From Takakia lepidozioides (lineage: Eukaryota > Streptophyta > Takakiopsida > Takakiales > Takakiaceae): a stretch of DNA of 64,000 nt. This document shows, piece by piece, positions 45,279 to 56,289 of the stretch (the stretch's first letter is position 1; every line of letters starts with the position of its first letter). A program made the position numbers and the translations under genes. Under the pieces are notes generated by a model. The model made no database searches. It was not told the DNA's origin and was given only the letters and a program-made list of their open reading frames with translations. The stretch covers positions 18,102,001 to 18,166,000 of the forward strand of contig CM060732.1 in the NCBI GenBank assembly GCA_030704615.1, given 5' to 3'.

Positions 45279-48200
45279 ATGGACTCCCGTGTTTGGGTCA
45301 ACGTGTACTTCCATCCTGATTCTCTGAAAGCTAAAATACCCTGCGACCAAGGATTTGCGATTGTCACTGAGCAGTACTTGTGTGTGAAGTTCGGGCTCCG
45401 CCCTGGAACGGTGTTTTTGGAAGAGGAGACGAAGGATGCTTATGGAAATTTTCTGGAAAGTGCCGTCATTCTGCATGCAGATTTCGGAAAAGGCAAAAAG
45501 TGGCGGCTCCCAGCTTCTGAATCCATCCGGTACAGTGCCATTGGTGAAATCGTGCCTAAAGAGTTCCCACGCTGGAACTTGGTTGATCCTCCTTCCACAA
45601 GAGGGTCTGGCGTGCAAGATGTGAAGGATGTGGGCACCTCTTCACAAGCAGAGAAACCCAAACATGTGAAAAGGGAAATCCAGGAAAACAGGGAAACAGT
45701 CGTCCACGACTTATCCAGTGACGATGAAGACTGTATGGTCCTTCCATCGTATGTTTCGAAGTCGTCCGTCACTAGGAGTGTTCAGCATACACCGTCCGAC
45801 TCAACTTCCGTCCGCTCAGTAATCGACATATTGCGGAGGATGAAGACAACGGGTTCCCGCTCCAGTGACCTTCTTAGGCTTGATTACGACAAAACTCCAA
45901 TCCATTCTGTGGAAACTTTGCCTGATGTTGTGGATGGGAATGCTATCTACGAGTTCCCTCCAGTGCCGGCAGGCGCAGGCCCAGACGGCATGCTCGCAGG
46001 AATGAACAGGAAACATGACGGCCACCCTTGGTGTGTCACCAAAACTTCATCGTCCAACCTGGGTGATGGAGTTCGAGTGAGATATGTATTGTGTGTTGGG
46101 CATCTTAAATGTTTCTCGAGCACATGTTACCATTACACTAGCAAAGGCACCAGGAATGAGACTGACTGGATTGGCAATTCGTCGACCCCATTTTGGCCTC
46201 AAGGTAGAGTTCCTGCAGGGACGTTCAAGTGTGCCCATTGCAACGCAGCCCCTACGTGCATGGCAGTGTGCAATGCCAAGCAATACTACGTCGGGACCGT
46301 CGGCCCAGCGTGCACCAGAGCATGCATTCACATCGGAAAGCATGAGCACCCCCTCGCCAGAGGCAATTGCAGAGTCGCTTTTCAACAAGCCCAGGATATT
46401 ATCAAGGAGGAGGTGAGGTTGAGGCCGGGTGCAAAACCAAAGCAGATACAGCTCGCATCGGCACATAGGATTGCAATTGGCATAATAATGTCGGAGGACG
46501 GAAGCACAAGAGAGAAGCTGGGCGAGGGGGACATGAAGGACCTGCTGGAAGCTGTCTCCCATGTGTGCAGCCCCAATGTCAGGAACCACATTGTCAGCTG
46601 CAAGAAACGAATCGGAAGAGGATCAGACATGCACTCCATCTTGGAAGTGAAGCGCACAAGCGGCTACGACTTCATCCAAGGCAGCTTCTTTCCTGGTCAA
46701 GGCTCGGAGACGGACAGGTGCTTCATATTTAAGATGTCAACGTGCGGACCGGGGAGCGGCGTCGATTTGGTGAAGCGGATGACCAGTGGAGACCTTTCAA
46801 ATTGTTGGGTCATGTTCGACCACATCCGGCGAATTACCAACCACGATTGGGTGACAATGGGGGCACATGTATACGACCCACATTGCAGAAAGTTGATGAC
46901 CATTGCTATCTGCGAAATGAAGGGAGAAGACACAGATTCGGAGTTGCATATGTGGCGCGGAATTAATGAGCAAATGGCGAGAGCCAAGTTGCCCCCTCCC
47001 GATTTTAGGGGCTTTATGGCTGACAATGCCCAGGCAAACTGGGCTGCATTTAGGAGGGTATATGGGGACGACCCAAAGACTCCAATGGAAGGAAAGGAGA
47101 GATCTTGCGGGTTCCACTTCATGCAGAGTTTGACGCAAAACACGAAAAGGTTCGTGGCGTCATGCCACCGGCAGGATCATATCAGTATGTGCCTAGCGTG
47201 GAAAAATGCGAATTCCATCGACGAGGCGGAGACCGAGTTTGCAACCATACGCGCCTGGTGGGTGTCTTCAGGGGCAGTGGATGTGAAAGATCAGCCAGAA
47301 CTGCAAACGTGGCTTGCGTGGTGGCATTATAGATTCCGCCAGTTTGGAGACTACATGAGACAGGTAACACATTTCTGTACTTGACAATTGTTCTGTTTTG
47401 TGCTTGGACATTCTCCACAATCAGTGACATATCTAATTTCCTTCAACAGGACATGAGCTTGGAGGATGACACGGATATGCCGACGACGAACATGGCCGAA
47501 TCGGTGCACTCTTCCTGGCGTGCTTCCTCTGCAGCACATCTCGTTGACATGTTGACAGCAACAACAGAAGATATTGTGAGGGCCATCATGCAACAATCTC
47601 ATTACTACCAGTTTCTGGGAGGAAAGCAATGGGGTATCGGACCAGACAGGCAGGAGATGCTGATGAGGGCGGCGCATCGTTCGACCGATCCCAAAAAATG
47701 GACTGCTGCATTGCGGGAAACAATAAGGTCAACGCCGTTACACAGTCGGGGGAACTGCCTAGAGGGCGATGTCCGCAGCCGGCCGGTGAAGAGAAGAATT
47801 GAGGACATGCCCGGAGGGGATGGGGATTCATGGAGATCAGATATGAACATCCGCACTCAACCTCGGGGCGCAACGATGTTGCGTCCCACGCCTCCACGAA
47901 GCAGGGCTCGTACCCCCTCTCCTGCAGCATCCATGGAATCGCTGCCAGACTCGGGACAACATGCCGAGGATGGGCATGTTGCTCCTGTTTTTGTTACCCA
48001 ATACAACATTCCAATCGTGGAGCGAGATGTGTCGGCCTCGCAGTGGAGAATTGCACGGACCCGTCCGACATTTCGTGGCAAATGTTGTGCTGTTCGTGTC
48101 GACACCAACCAGAGATGCAATGAGATGATTCGGAGGAGCCCGCAGGGCGGTGTGCCTGCCCCTTGCTTCACAGGGAGATTTGTTTGCGCAAAGTTTGTGG

Positions 48201-48877
48201 AGGCCACACTGAAGGAGTTTTGGTTCTGCAGGCACGACATCATGTCGTGTGTGTTCGGCAAGCCCAAGTATGGTGTACAAGGCATGCCTGAACCACCGGC
48301 AGTCTGGCCTGTGGCAAGTGGTACAGATCTTACCCTGGAGGAGGCAGACGCTCTAGGAAGTGCAGGGTTTCGACTGGTGGAGAGGACAGACGTTCCACGA
48401 AATCCAATTCCCAATCGTCATCCTCCTCCCACGAGAAGCTCTTCGCCCCGCATACCGGTGGGTGACCCCGCAGCTTGGCCCACCCATCGGTGGGGTAAAC
48501 TGAAAAGACGGCGGCCACCAACAAAGGCGAACGACACCAGGATGGCCAACGCTCTTGCAATGCCCTGCATAGTGCAAGGTTGCAGGGATGTTCCTCACCC
48601 CGGGATGGGGCGCATATTTCAGTTGTCAACAGCCGGGTCTGCTGCGCGCAGTGTCGTGTATGCAATCACGGTTTCACAGTACCCAGCTTGCAACTGTGAG
48701 GACTTCCTTGTTATGGAATCGAAGAATGCAGCATACGTCCCCTGCAAACACCTTTATTACATTTTTATGAAGCGCATGAGTTGCATATCCGCAGTGGACG
48801 TCTTCATCCATGCTCCAACACTGAGTTTCAACGAGCTGCACAAGGCCCTACGGCAGGATACTGGTCGGACTGCTTGA
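45279..48877 (+). CDS. WRKY/GCM1-MULE-SWIM transposase, apparently intact
   Basis: Two exons, 45279-47363 and 47450-48877, phase-0 intron with GTAACA...TTCAACAG, about 1170 codons without a stop. ATG at 45279 (AAAATGG context) is preferred. Residues 1-70 are an unknown folded N-terminus; an acidic Ser-rich linker follows. About 245-380 is a WRKY/GCM1-type zinc finger (KHDGHPWCVTKTS, then CYHYTSKGT, FKCAHCNAAPTC and IHIGKHEHPLARGNCR). The MULE core has a candidate first Asp in MFDHIRRI, a second in FMADNAQANWA, CGFHF (CxxH) and, in exon 2, NMAESVHSSW with Glu. A Cys-rich domain (CCAVRVDTNQRC to FWFCRHDIMSC) is shared with the other copies. SWIM finger: CNCEDF...VPCKHLYYIF. It is the only copy here that could supply transposition. 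First-Asp assignment is uncertain. Confidence 0.93.
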
Positions 48878-49560
48878 CATTCCACATTCGGGAAGGAGAA
48901 AGTGGCAATTATATTACATTCATCTTCTTGCACCCTATTTTTTTGTGAGGAATTATACACTTGGTGGTGCCGCATCGCCATGGCTACAGGTGAATTTCGG
49001 TGCCGCAATACATGAGAATGTGGTTTTTGGCCATGAATGGCATGCGCATGCTTTTTTTATTTTGGTTGTCTACAAATGGATCCGAGTAAAACATACATTG
49101 TGTGGAGATTAATGGGCATTGAGGCCTATTTCAGCGCCATTTATGGTCTGTGTACTACATAGTGCTTCCTTGTTACTGCTCTTCATTCAATTTGTAGTGA
49201 TTTCGCAGCCCATCCTGGCGTTTTCGTCCACCTTTATGAGAAGACTCCAATTTGCTACAAATACATTGTTATTGTTCTGCAAATGTGATGCCTTTACAAG
49301 ATTGCTAGTTCTGTGTCCCAGTGGGAAGGGTCCTACTGCACATTCCAGCATTTGCATACTGCACCTTGTGCAAACAGCAATCCATACGACAAAGGACACG
49401 TCCCAGCATACTGGCAGTGAATTGCAAAAAACCTTAACAGAAGATTATCCAAGCATGTATATTCCCCATATGGCACAGGGAAGCTGCTTGATTTCTGAAT
49501 GAAAATGTATGTGCCATGAGTGTCAGCGAGTTGAAACATGTCTACTCTAGCATGCAAGAC

Positions 49561-50112
49561 CTATGGTCCCCTCGCCCAAGAAGAAGGAACTCGAACTGGC
49601 CTCTCAAGGACCTCCTCAGTGACCGGGTGCCTATATTTGAACAAAATGTCAGTGGTTTCTGTCGCCCGGTTGAAACTAACAAGGATGTCGTGTTTATCGA
49701 TAGCGCCCCCTTGGTAGAAGGACATTTTCACAGTGGGCCCTGTGTTCCCCTCCTCCTCATCCTCATAACTGAAGAGAATGTCCCCACTTTCCGAGCCAGT
49801 CCGTCCACGCGTAAAGTTTTCACCTATGCACTCATCATACGTCCACTCGCAACAATTCCAGCGATACAGCAACGCTGTGCGTGATCTGTTCGGCTCCCAC
49901 ACATGCGGAAAGTCCAGGTCCATGATGCGTAGGAACCACCTGCTCCCCAGCCGGGGTCCAGGAGAATCGTGCAATCCTGGAAGAAACTCCATTGCTCTCA
50001 GCTGGACAAGTCGAGGATTGTCCCTGTAAACATCCAGGAAGACAATGATGTCGTCTGCTTTCGGGAAAATGACTCCCGTCTGGCGTCGATAGATGTGATT
50101 CGGGCACAACAC
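49561..50112 (-). CDS. Hypothetical ORF convergent with the transposase
   Basis: A minus-strand frame of 183 codons without a good ATG; a splice acceptor or an upstream start is possible. The sequence is acidic in the middle (ILFSYEDEEEGN) with many Trp and aromatic residues (GSRWFLRIMDLDFPHVW, WNCCEWTYDECIG) and looks like real protein. It lies between the transposase 3' end and the right palindrome array and reads away from that array. I do not recognise it. It may be a third gene of transposon 2. Confidence 0.5.
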   Translation of the reverse strand: MLCPNHIYRRQTGVIFPKADDIIVFLDVYRDNPRLVQLRAMEFLPGLHDSPGPRLGSRWFLRIMDLDFPHVWEPNRSRTALLYRWNCCEWTYDECIGENFTRGRTGSESGDILFSYEDEEEGNTGPTVKMSFYQGGAIDKHDILVSFNRATETTDILFKYRHPVTEEVLERPVRVPSSWARGP

Positions 50113-50217
50113 AGCACGAACTCAAAGCAAGGAGGAGATGGGCACAACAGAGAAGAGTGAAGAGCAAAATGAGAGCAAGGCCTCCCTCACCGTAAGGCGG
50201 GTATTTGCTCTCCGACG

Positions 50218-50690
50218 CCCAATTTCGGCGCCGTTATTACATGGAGTGCGGAAGCTTCAGCCGAGAATTTTGTTTCCGCAGGTCAATTTCGGCGCCGTTA
50301 TTGGTTGCAATCCCCAGCCTTCAGCCGGGTATTTGGTTTCCGGACCCAATTTCGGCGCCGTTATCGGCTGCACTCCGGTGGCTTGAGCCGAGTATTTGGT
50401 TTCCGGGGCCCATTTCGGCGCCGTTATCGCCTGCACTCCGGAGGATGCAGCCGGGTATTTGGTTGGCGGAGCCCAATTACTTTCACCGTTGTTGGCTTCA
50501 CTCCCGAGCCTTCAGCCGGCTATTTCTTTTCCTGTGCCCAATTACGGCGTCGTTATACCCAACCATCCTGCACTTCTGCAATAGTACTATCCACGGTTAT
50601 AGGTCGCCATTGCGTTTTCGGAGTCTGCAAACCCGGATCCTAATTCCGCTTGCGTCTCTGCCTCTGGGATAATTTCGGTGCCGTTATTGC
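50218..50690. repeat. Right-side array of AATTTCGGCGCCGTTATT units
   Basis: Seven units at about 63-base steps (50221, 50285, 50348, 50411, 50475, 50538, then 50670) share CCNAATTTCGGCGCCGTTAT and flanking CAGCCGGGTATTTGGTTTCCGG-like words. The left arm and GGCGCC core equal those of the 43.5-45.0 kb array, but the right arm is GTTATT, so each unit is only a half palindrome. Single related sites also occur at 41789 (in an intron of the ParB-like gene), 48994 and 49127. Confidence 0.9.
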
Positions 50691-50729
50691 CCAGAATTCA
50701 GTTATTCTATGACCTGGCCTGGCGGTCCA

Positions 50730-50942
50730 TGAGCCTGGGCTCCAAGTCATGAGCGTACACTGGTACTCATGAGCGGAGTGCTTCCAGCATGAGCGCGGAA
50801 ATCTTCGATTTTTTATTATTTTATAGTTTTTGGCCCGAAAAAAATCTGCCGAAATTCGAAATGTGTTACTTTGCGGCTCATGGGTTAGCCATGCCCGCTC
50901 ATGAGCTCATGAGCTCACCGCTCATGAGCTCATGGAATAGCA
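50730..50942 (+). repeat. CATGAGC-rich end, presumed right end of transposon 2
   Basis: Many CATGAGC/GCTCATG words, ending in ATGAGCTCATGAGCTCAC and CGCTCATGAGCTCATGG. An inner block with AAATCTGCCG...AAATG and GCGGCTCATG is matched in reverse complement at 57480-57620. The words resemble GTGAGC/CATGAGC in the ends of transposon 1, and the location, past the 3' end of the transposase, is the same. Confidence 0.55.
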
Positions 50943-50970
50943 ACCCCCTGGCTCTGGGGGGACAGGGAGT

Positions 50971-51330
50971 GTGGGAAGTAGTGCAACTGGAGCTGGGAAT
51001 ACTGTAAGTATAGAGGGGCCAGTAGCAGGGAGTGCTCAGGGGCCAACACCTGGTGGGAGTTCCACCACTACAACAGTAGGTCCTCAAGGACCAGCACCTG
51101 TCAGTGGGCAGGGTGTAGGGCCACAGATGGCGGTACCTCCAACACGGGCAAAACCACCTTTTCCAATATATGCAGGAAAAGGGGATCCTGATGTACACAT
51201 TAGCCAATTTGAGCACATGCGTATTGTGAACAATGAGAATGACGATGATGCTAAGATGAGACTGTTTCCTTGTTCACTTATCAAGAAAGCGAGTGAATGG
51301 TATGCAAGATTTCCTAATAATGAATACATG
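50971..51330 (+). pseudogene. Ty3-type gag fragment
   Basis: A low-complexity Gly/Pro/Thr/Gln start is followed by FPIYAGKGDPDVHISQFEH and AKMRLFPCSLIKKASEWYAR. These are the conserved start of plant Ty3 gag capsid domains (the F.G.GDP...H...F and FP.SL...A..W blocks). It breaks off near 51325 after FPNNEYM. It starts only about 30 bases after the presumed end of transposon 2. Confidence 0.8.
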
Positions 51331-51407
51331 TTTTTTTCTTCTTATGAGTCAACTATTTTTTTCATCCTGAATGGAATTCTTTTATCTGTCAGCTACGAGA
51401 GTGTGCA

Positions 51408-52740
51408 GTGGTGAACCTCCACTGGACAGTGGAGGTTAATGTCTTAGGAATTTTGTATGGTTGTTATGATATGTGTTTGACGCCCGAGGTGGTTTGTTCT
51501 TTCGACAGCAACATCACCCCCAGGGATTGTATTGTTGGAATGTGCAAACCTATCTGTGGTTCATTTGTTACTCGTAAATCTCTGAATTTCAAGAATGATC
51601 ACCTGGCAATTTTTGAGCTCAACCCGAAAATCACAGAATGGGGTATAGTCCCCGTTGGAACACCTCCAGACCATAAGTTCCGGTTCCACTACAAGATTGG
51701 TGTAGAGGTCGCCGAGCTCAAATATGCAGATGGCCATGATGAGGAAGGTCTTGATGAGAGAGTCCATTCAGGTGGGGTTCACATATTGCGACGAGGGTAC
51801 ACAATTTACAGATGAATGTTTTTGCATGGCTTGGTGTATTTTCTTGGATGTGCTTTACTTAAAGGGTAAGGAGAATGCAAAGATGCAGGAGGAGGAGGCT
51901 GCGAGAGCGCGGCCAAGGAAGGGAAAACGGAAATCCACTAACGCCGGAGGTGACGAGAATGAAGCCGGGACATCCGGAGGAAAGAAAAAACAAAAGGAGG
52001 ACATGGATCCCGCTTTCATGACAGATAACAAGAAACCCAAGGCCGCAGACATCTTCGACAAAGAGAAGTGTGGGAAGATGCAGGAGAGGCTGGAGCAAGA
52101 CTACAATGATATGTTTCATTTTGGGTTTGAGGCGACCCAAGACGTCAAAGTTTCCATGATGGAGCTTGCTCCCAGGGATATGGTGTACAGGCCCCTAAAT
52201 GTTAAGCACAAAGACGAAGTGAAAGCGTCTTTACCAGCTCCGTGTGTTCGCCTCCAAACATCCAGTTTATTTTATTCTAGCAAACCCCGAGAAGCCTATG
52301 GAGGTTTCTAGTTCGAAACCTCGAAACTGGAAGGAGGTGGAAAAGTCCAGATTCTCCGTCATCGGTGGACAACACACCATCATTGCTGCCAAGGTAAATG
52401 TCTCAATTAATCCAAATTTTGTAATATCATGAACCTCTAGGTTTATGTACTTTAAACATCATGTTTGTTAGGTCGCTAGCATTTCTGACCTTATTCAATT
52501 CTGTCCCAGGAACTTGTGGAAGACGTGGACGACGACAATCTTAAGAAGTACTACTCTGACTGGCCCTCGAAGATTATATGGTCAAAGGATCTGACGAGGC
52601 TCGTGAAGCTATCTAAGCTCCTAAACGACCCAAACATTCCCCGAGAAAGTTGCACATGCCCGGAATTTCTTTGAACTTAGTGGGAAGCCGAAAAAGTACA
52701 ATGATCACACAACGAAGTTGGAGACAAGACAATGGAAGGT
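51408..52740 (+). pseudogene. Second ParB-like gene (different family)
   Basis: An unassigned piece (51408-51815, KFRFHYKIGVEVAELKYADG) precedes an exon with an acidic/basic linker (GKRKSTNAGGDENEAGTSGG) and MMELAPRDMVYRPLN. After a one-base break near 52232 comes FASKHPVYFILANPEKPMEV and SRFSVIGGQHTIIAAK. An intron, 52393-52509 (GTAAATG...TCCCAG), leads to ELVEDVDDDNLKKYYSDW and, after another frame break near 52650, NFFELSGKPKKYNDH, with a donor at 52739. The layout of an RPLN-type strand and a GGQH turn followed by a helix is that of ParB-like domains. It is clearly different in sequence from the DGNHR-type genes at 33.8 and 42 kb. No methylase part is seen. Confidence 0.55.
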
Positions 52741-54185
52741 AAATGATTCATTGTATTTTTTTATTGTTTTTGCTCGAAAACCAAAACATTTTCAAGATCG
52801 GTTTTAATGTGACGAACGAAAAGTTACATCCTTCAAATATTCGACATGTTGAAGTCTTATGTAATGTCTGTTGTTTCGTAATGAGGTGCTTCTCCACCTT
52901 TTATTTTTCCAATGTTTATGTTCTCCACCTGGAACAGTTTCGCAAATGTGCCGTGAAGATCAAAGAAATGGTCATAATTTGGTATCTCAAGGATTTCCTC
53001 GAAACATTTTTGAAACTGTTCCTTCTGGAGACTGAACATTGGAAAAAGTAGACATGGAGGAGCGCCGCATTACGAAGCAGGAGACACTACAAAAATAGCT
53101 TCAAAAGGGAAGGTGCTTCAATCAACAAACGGAATAGTTCAGCATTCAGAAATTCGACATGTTGAGGTGTCAAGTTATTTTACCACTAGTGTGAAACTAG
53201 CTAGGAAATAGCTAGCTTTTACATATTGATATTTGGGATTGGCCCAAGTGTCAATCCAGGGGTCAAGGCAGATTTAGGCCCTGGAGTGGTTATCTTCACG
53301 GCAAGCGCGGGAGGCTCATCTTTCTCGAGTTGAGCCTCACCGCGCCTAACTATGGCGCCGTAGTGTGGATTCCCCATGGCGTGGGGTGCACTTGGCTTGA
53401 CTTGTATTTGAGTGATGAGGTTATATATGCATGAATTTATGCTTCAGCTTTGTGAGCTCGTACTTGTATTCTTCTTCTTTATCACTCGAGAAAGATGAGC
53501 TCGTATCTGTGAGTGCCAGATACGAGTTATTTGTAGCACTTGTGGTTTTTGCTTGAAAATGAGAGAAACCAGGTTGTTATGCAAGGAGCACCGTGGAGCT
53601 CTTGGTTGTTAGAAGCGGAGGCGATGTGGATTACGAGGTGGTAGACCTTGGCATTCAATCTTCAGCTTCAGAGATGAAAGCACCATGCTGCAGGTAATTC
53701 GAGAGCACCTTGATGGTTTCAGATTGTGTACATGCATGAGCAAACACAATTGGGAAGAGGACCAGTCAATAGCAGGTTATAGTGGCTTTGGTGGCAAAGC
53801 TGAGAACTGGACTTGGGAATGCGAGCTTTCATTGTGTGAAGGATTGCAAGACCAAGCGAAAGGCTGATTTGGCTTGGGGCAAATCAGTGCACTTTGTGGA
53901 GTATGTTGAGATTGGGTTTCAATCTCGAGCTTCAGCATTGAGAGGGTTCTTGTCATGGCAAGAGCAGGGCTGGAACAGGAGCTAAGAGGTGCGACAAGGC
54001 CATGGAATGTGCACCTAGGGTTTCAGAGCTTGGAAGAAGAGCTCTTGCACCACAATAGGAGTGTCTTGTGGCTGGAAATGTAAGCCTTAGGGTTTCAGAA
54101 GCTTGGCAAAGGTTGTGGAGTGCTTAGTCTTGTCTTAGAGAGCATCAAGGAGCCAAGGAGCCAAGATAGGGGGCTGATACCTCTT
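52741..54185. other. Non-coding region between ParB-like gene and repeats
   Basis: No supported gene. CACTACAAAAATAGC at 53085 looks like one end of a CACTA element but I find no partner TTGTAGTG end with a matching flank. Confidence 0.45.
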
Positions 54186-54189
54186 GTGT

Positions 54190-54560
54190 GAAGGGGTTTG
54201 CATGTGTGGAGCATGTATTCAGCTCATTGAAGCTTCCATCTTCAAGCTTGGAGGGCAAGCAAGGAAGAGGGAAGGGCTGACTTCCCTTATATGAGGGCAA
54301 TGCATGTGTGGAGCATGCTTTCAACTTGTTGAAGGCTTGTACTTTCAGGTTTGGGAGTGCAAGAAAGGAAGGAAGGGCTGGTTTCCCTGTAGGGCATGTG
54401 TGGAGCATGCTTTCAACCCGTTGAAGCTTGTATTTTCAGGTTTGTTGGTGCAAGAAATGAAGCAAATGAGCTGATTCTCTTATGGTGAGAGTGGGGCATG
54501 TGTGGAGCATGCCTTCAGCCCATTGAGGCTCTTGTTTTCAAGCTTTAGAGAGCTAGAACG
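54190..54560 (+). repeat. Tandem ~95-bp repeat
   Basis: Four units each contain GCATGTGTGGAGCATG followed by TTCAACYYGTTGAAG and TTTTCAGGTTTG. Starts are near 54197, 54302, 54389 and 54494. The TTCAAC...GTTGAA part is a short inverted repeat in every unit. Confidence 0.8.
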
Positions 54561-55019
54561 GAAAGGCTAGGGCTGGTTTCCACTTGGGGTGAAATAAAAG
54601 CACTTGTAGGGCATATGTGAGTTGGGGTTTCAACTTCAAGCTTGAAGGGAGCACAACTCTTGAAGCAGCAGGTGCAGGGGCTGGATTAGGTGCGAAGGGC
54701 ATGTTATGGTCAAGAAAAGCACGTGAATGAGTGCCTACAAGGGCTGGAAGTCAGCCATGTTTGGTTAGTCACCATAGGGATCAATGGTGTTGTTTTGTGA
54801 GTTAAAAGGAAGCCTATGCGCTTAGTTTCGGTTGCAAACATCTTCCTTAGGAATTAGAGCTACTATTGGTGGTGTGTGGGGGCCATAAAGAGCAAGAATA
54901 CCTTGCTGATTTCCTCACAGCCGCCATAGCTCGGTGCAAAGAAGCCTAGAGTCCAAGAGACACAAACCCTAGCTTGGCGTGCCTAAACCCCTTGGAGAAA
55001 TGGCTAAACTGCCATGAGT

Positions 55020-55612
55020 GGCCATGGATGGGGCTGTGACAAGCTGTGCCCTGTGGCCTATAGGGCTGTGATGGGCTATGATGGACTGTGACTGGCTGTG
55101 TCCTGTGGCCTTTGGGGCTGTGACAGGCTGTGGCCTGTGGGGCTGTGACAGACTGTGGCATGTGGGGCTGTGACCCTGTGACTTGTGTAGGGCTGTGACA
55201 GGCTGTGCCATGTGTCCTGTGGGGCTGTGATGGACTGTGGCTTGTGGCCTTTGGGGTTGTGATAGGCTGTTGCCTGTGGGGCTGTGACCCTATGACCTAT
55301 GTAGGGCTGTGTCAGGCTGTGCCATGTGGCCTGTGCGGCTGTGACGGACTGTGTCAGGCTGTGGCGGGCTGTGACAAGCTGTGGCCTGTGGGGCTATGAT
55401 CCTGCAACATGTGTAGGGCTGTGACAGGCTGTGAAATGTGGTCTTTGGGGCTGTGAGGGGCTCTGCCATGGGGGTTGTGATGGGCTGTGACAAGCTGTGG
55501 CCTGTGGGGCTGTGATCCTGTGACCTGTGTAGGGCTGTGACAGGCTGTGATCCGTGGCCTTTGGGGCTGTGATGGGCTCTAGGGCTGTGGCATGTGTGGG
55601 GCTGTGACGGCT
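55020..55612 (-). repeat. CACAGCC minisatellite, copy 3 (reverse strand)
   Basis: GGGGCTGTGACAGGCTGTGGC-type units, reverse complement of the arrays at 2520 and 7090. Higher-order units of roughly 60-120 bases also recur (CCTGTGACCTGTGTAGGGC). It marks a decayed LTR of the first-type Ty3 element in the opposite orientation. Confidence 0.85.
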
Positions 55613-56285
55613 GACCCTCAAATCCGAGGATCCCTCCGGCACTACACCTCCCACTATCTCCGCAGAAGATGAAATAACCTCCCCACTCTCACGGAGTGTA
55701 GCTGCCAGCCTGAACACCTCAGCTGGTCTTACCCCCGGCATCGCAATCATGGTAGTCGAGAACAATGGAGCCTGGCACACAGATGTGGCCGCCCCCAACA
55801 GCACACTAGCTGCCGTAGCCTTGGCAACACTAGGTAGTGGTGTTGCTCGTGTAGCTCTCCCCAATGGCATAGTAACCTCCGCCTCGGTAACAGTCGGGCG
55901 AGAACTAGGTGCCATGGATGACGTCGACACTGTCTCTGCCAATGTGAATGATTGAGGTAGCCTAGCCTAACGGCTTGCCTCCCCACGCTGTGGATCCAAC
56001 TCCACCTCCGCATCTCGTGGCTCAGGAACTCGTGCTGCTCCTCGGGTCACTGCCACCGCCAACTCCACTTACACTAGTGGTAGTGCTGCCCCATACATGA
56101 ATCCCATGCCTCCCATGTCTCCTCCCTCAGGAGCAAGAGGTGGACCATCCGGCCTTGGAGCCAGTACCACCTGAGCATGCCAGTCCTTAGGCAGTCCACC
56201 AGTGCCTCCACGAGTCAGCACAGGCCGTCCACAGGTCAACACGGGCCACCACAGACCAGCACAGGCCCACACAGATCACTGGAGA
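55613..56285. other. Low-complexity coding-like segment, unresolved
   Basis: The minus strand is open in pieces with Ala/Thr/Ser/Val-rich sequence (55613-55942) and GGDMGGMGFMYGAAL (56084-56128), and the plus strand with Ser/Thr/Gln-rich sequence (56177-56280). It could be the variable part of a gag gene. I cannot decide the strand. Confidence 0.3.
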
Positions 56286-56289
56286 CTGC

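Noticed and set aside
53085-53200. Second CACTA element starting at CACTACAAAAATAGC
   Set aside because: No partner TTGTAGTG end with a matching 3-bp flank was found downstream.
54946-55942. Minus-strand frames rich in HSPSQP repeats
   Set aside because: Translation of the CACAGCC minisatellite, not a gene.
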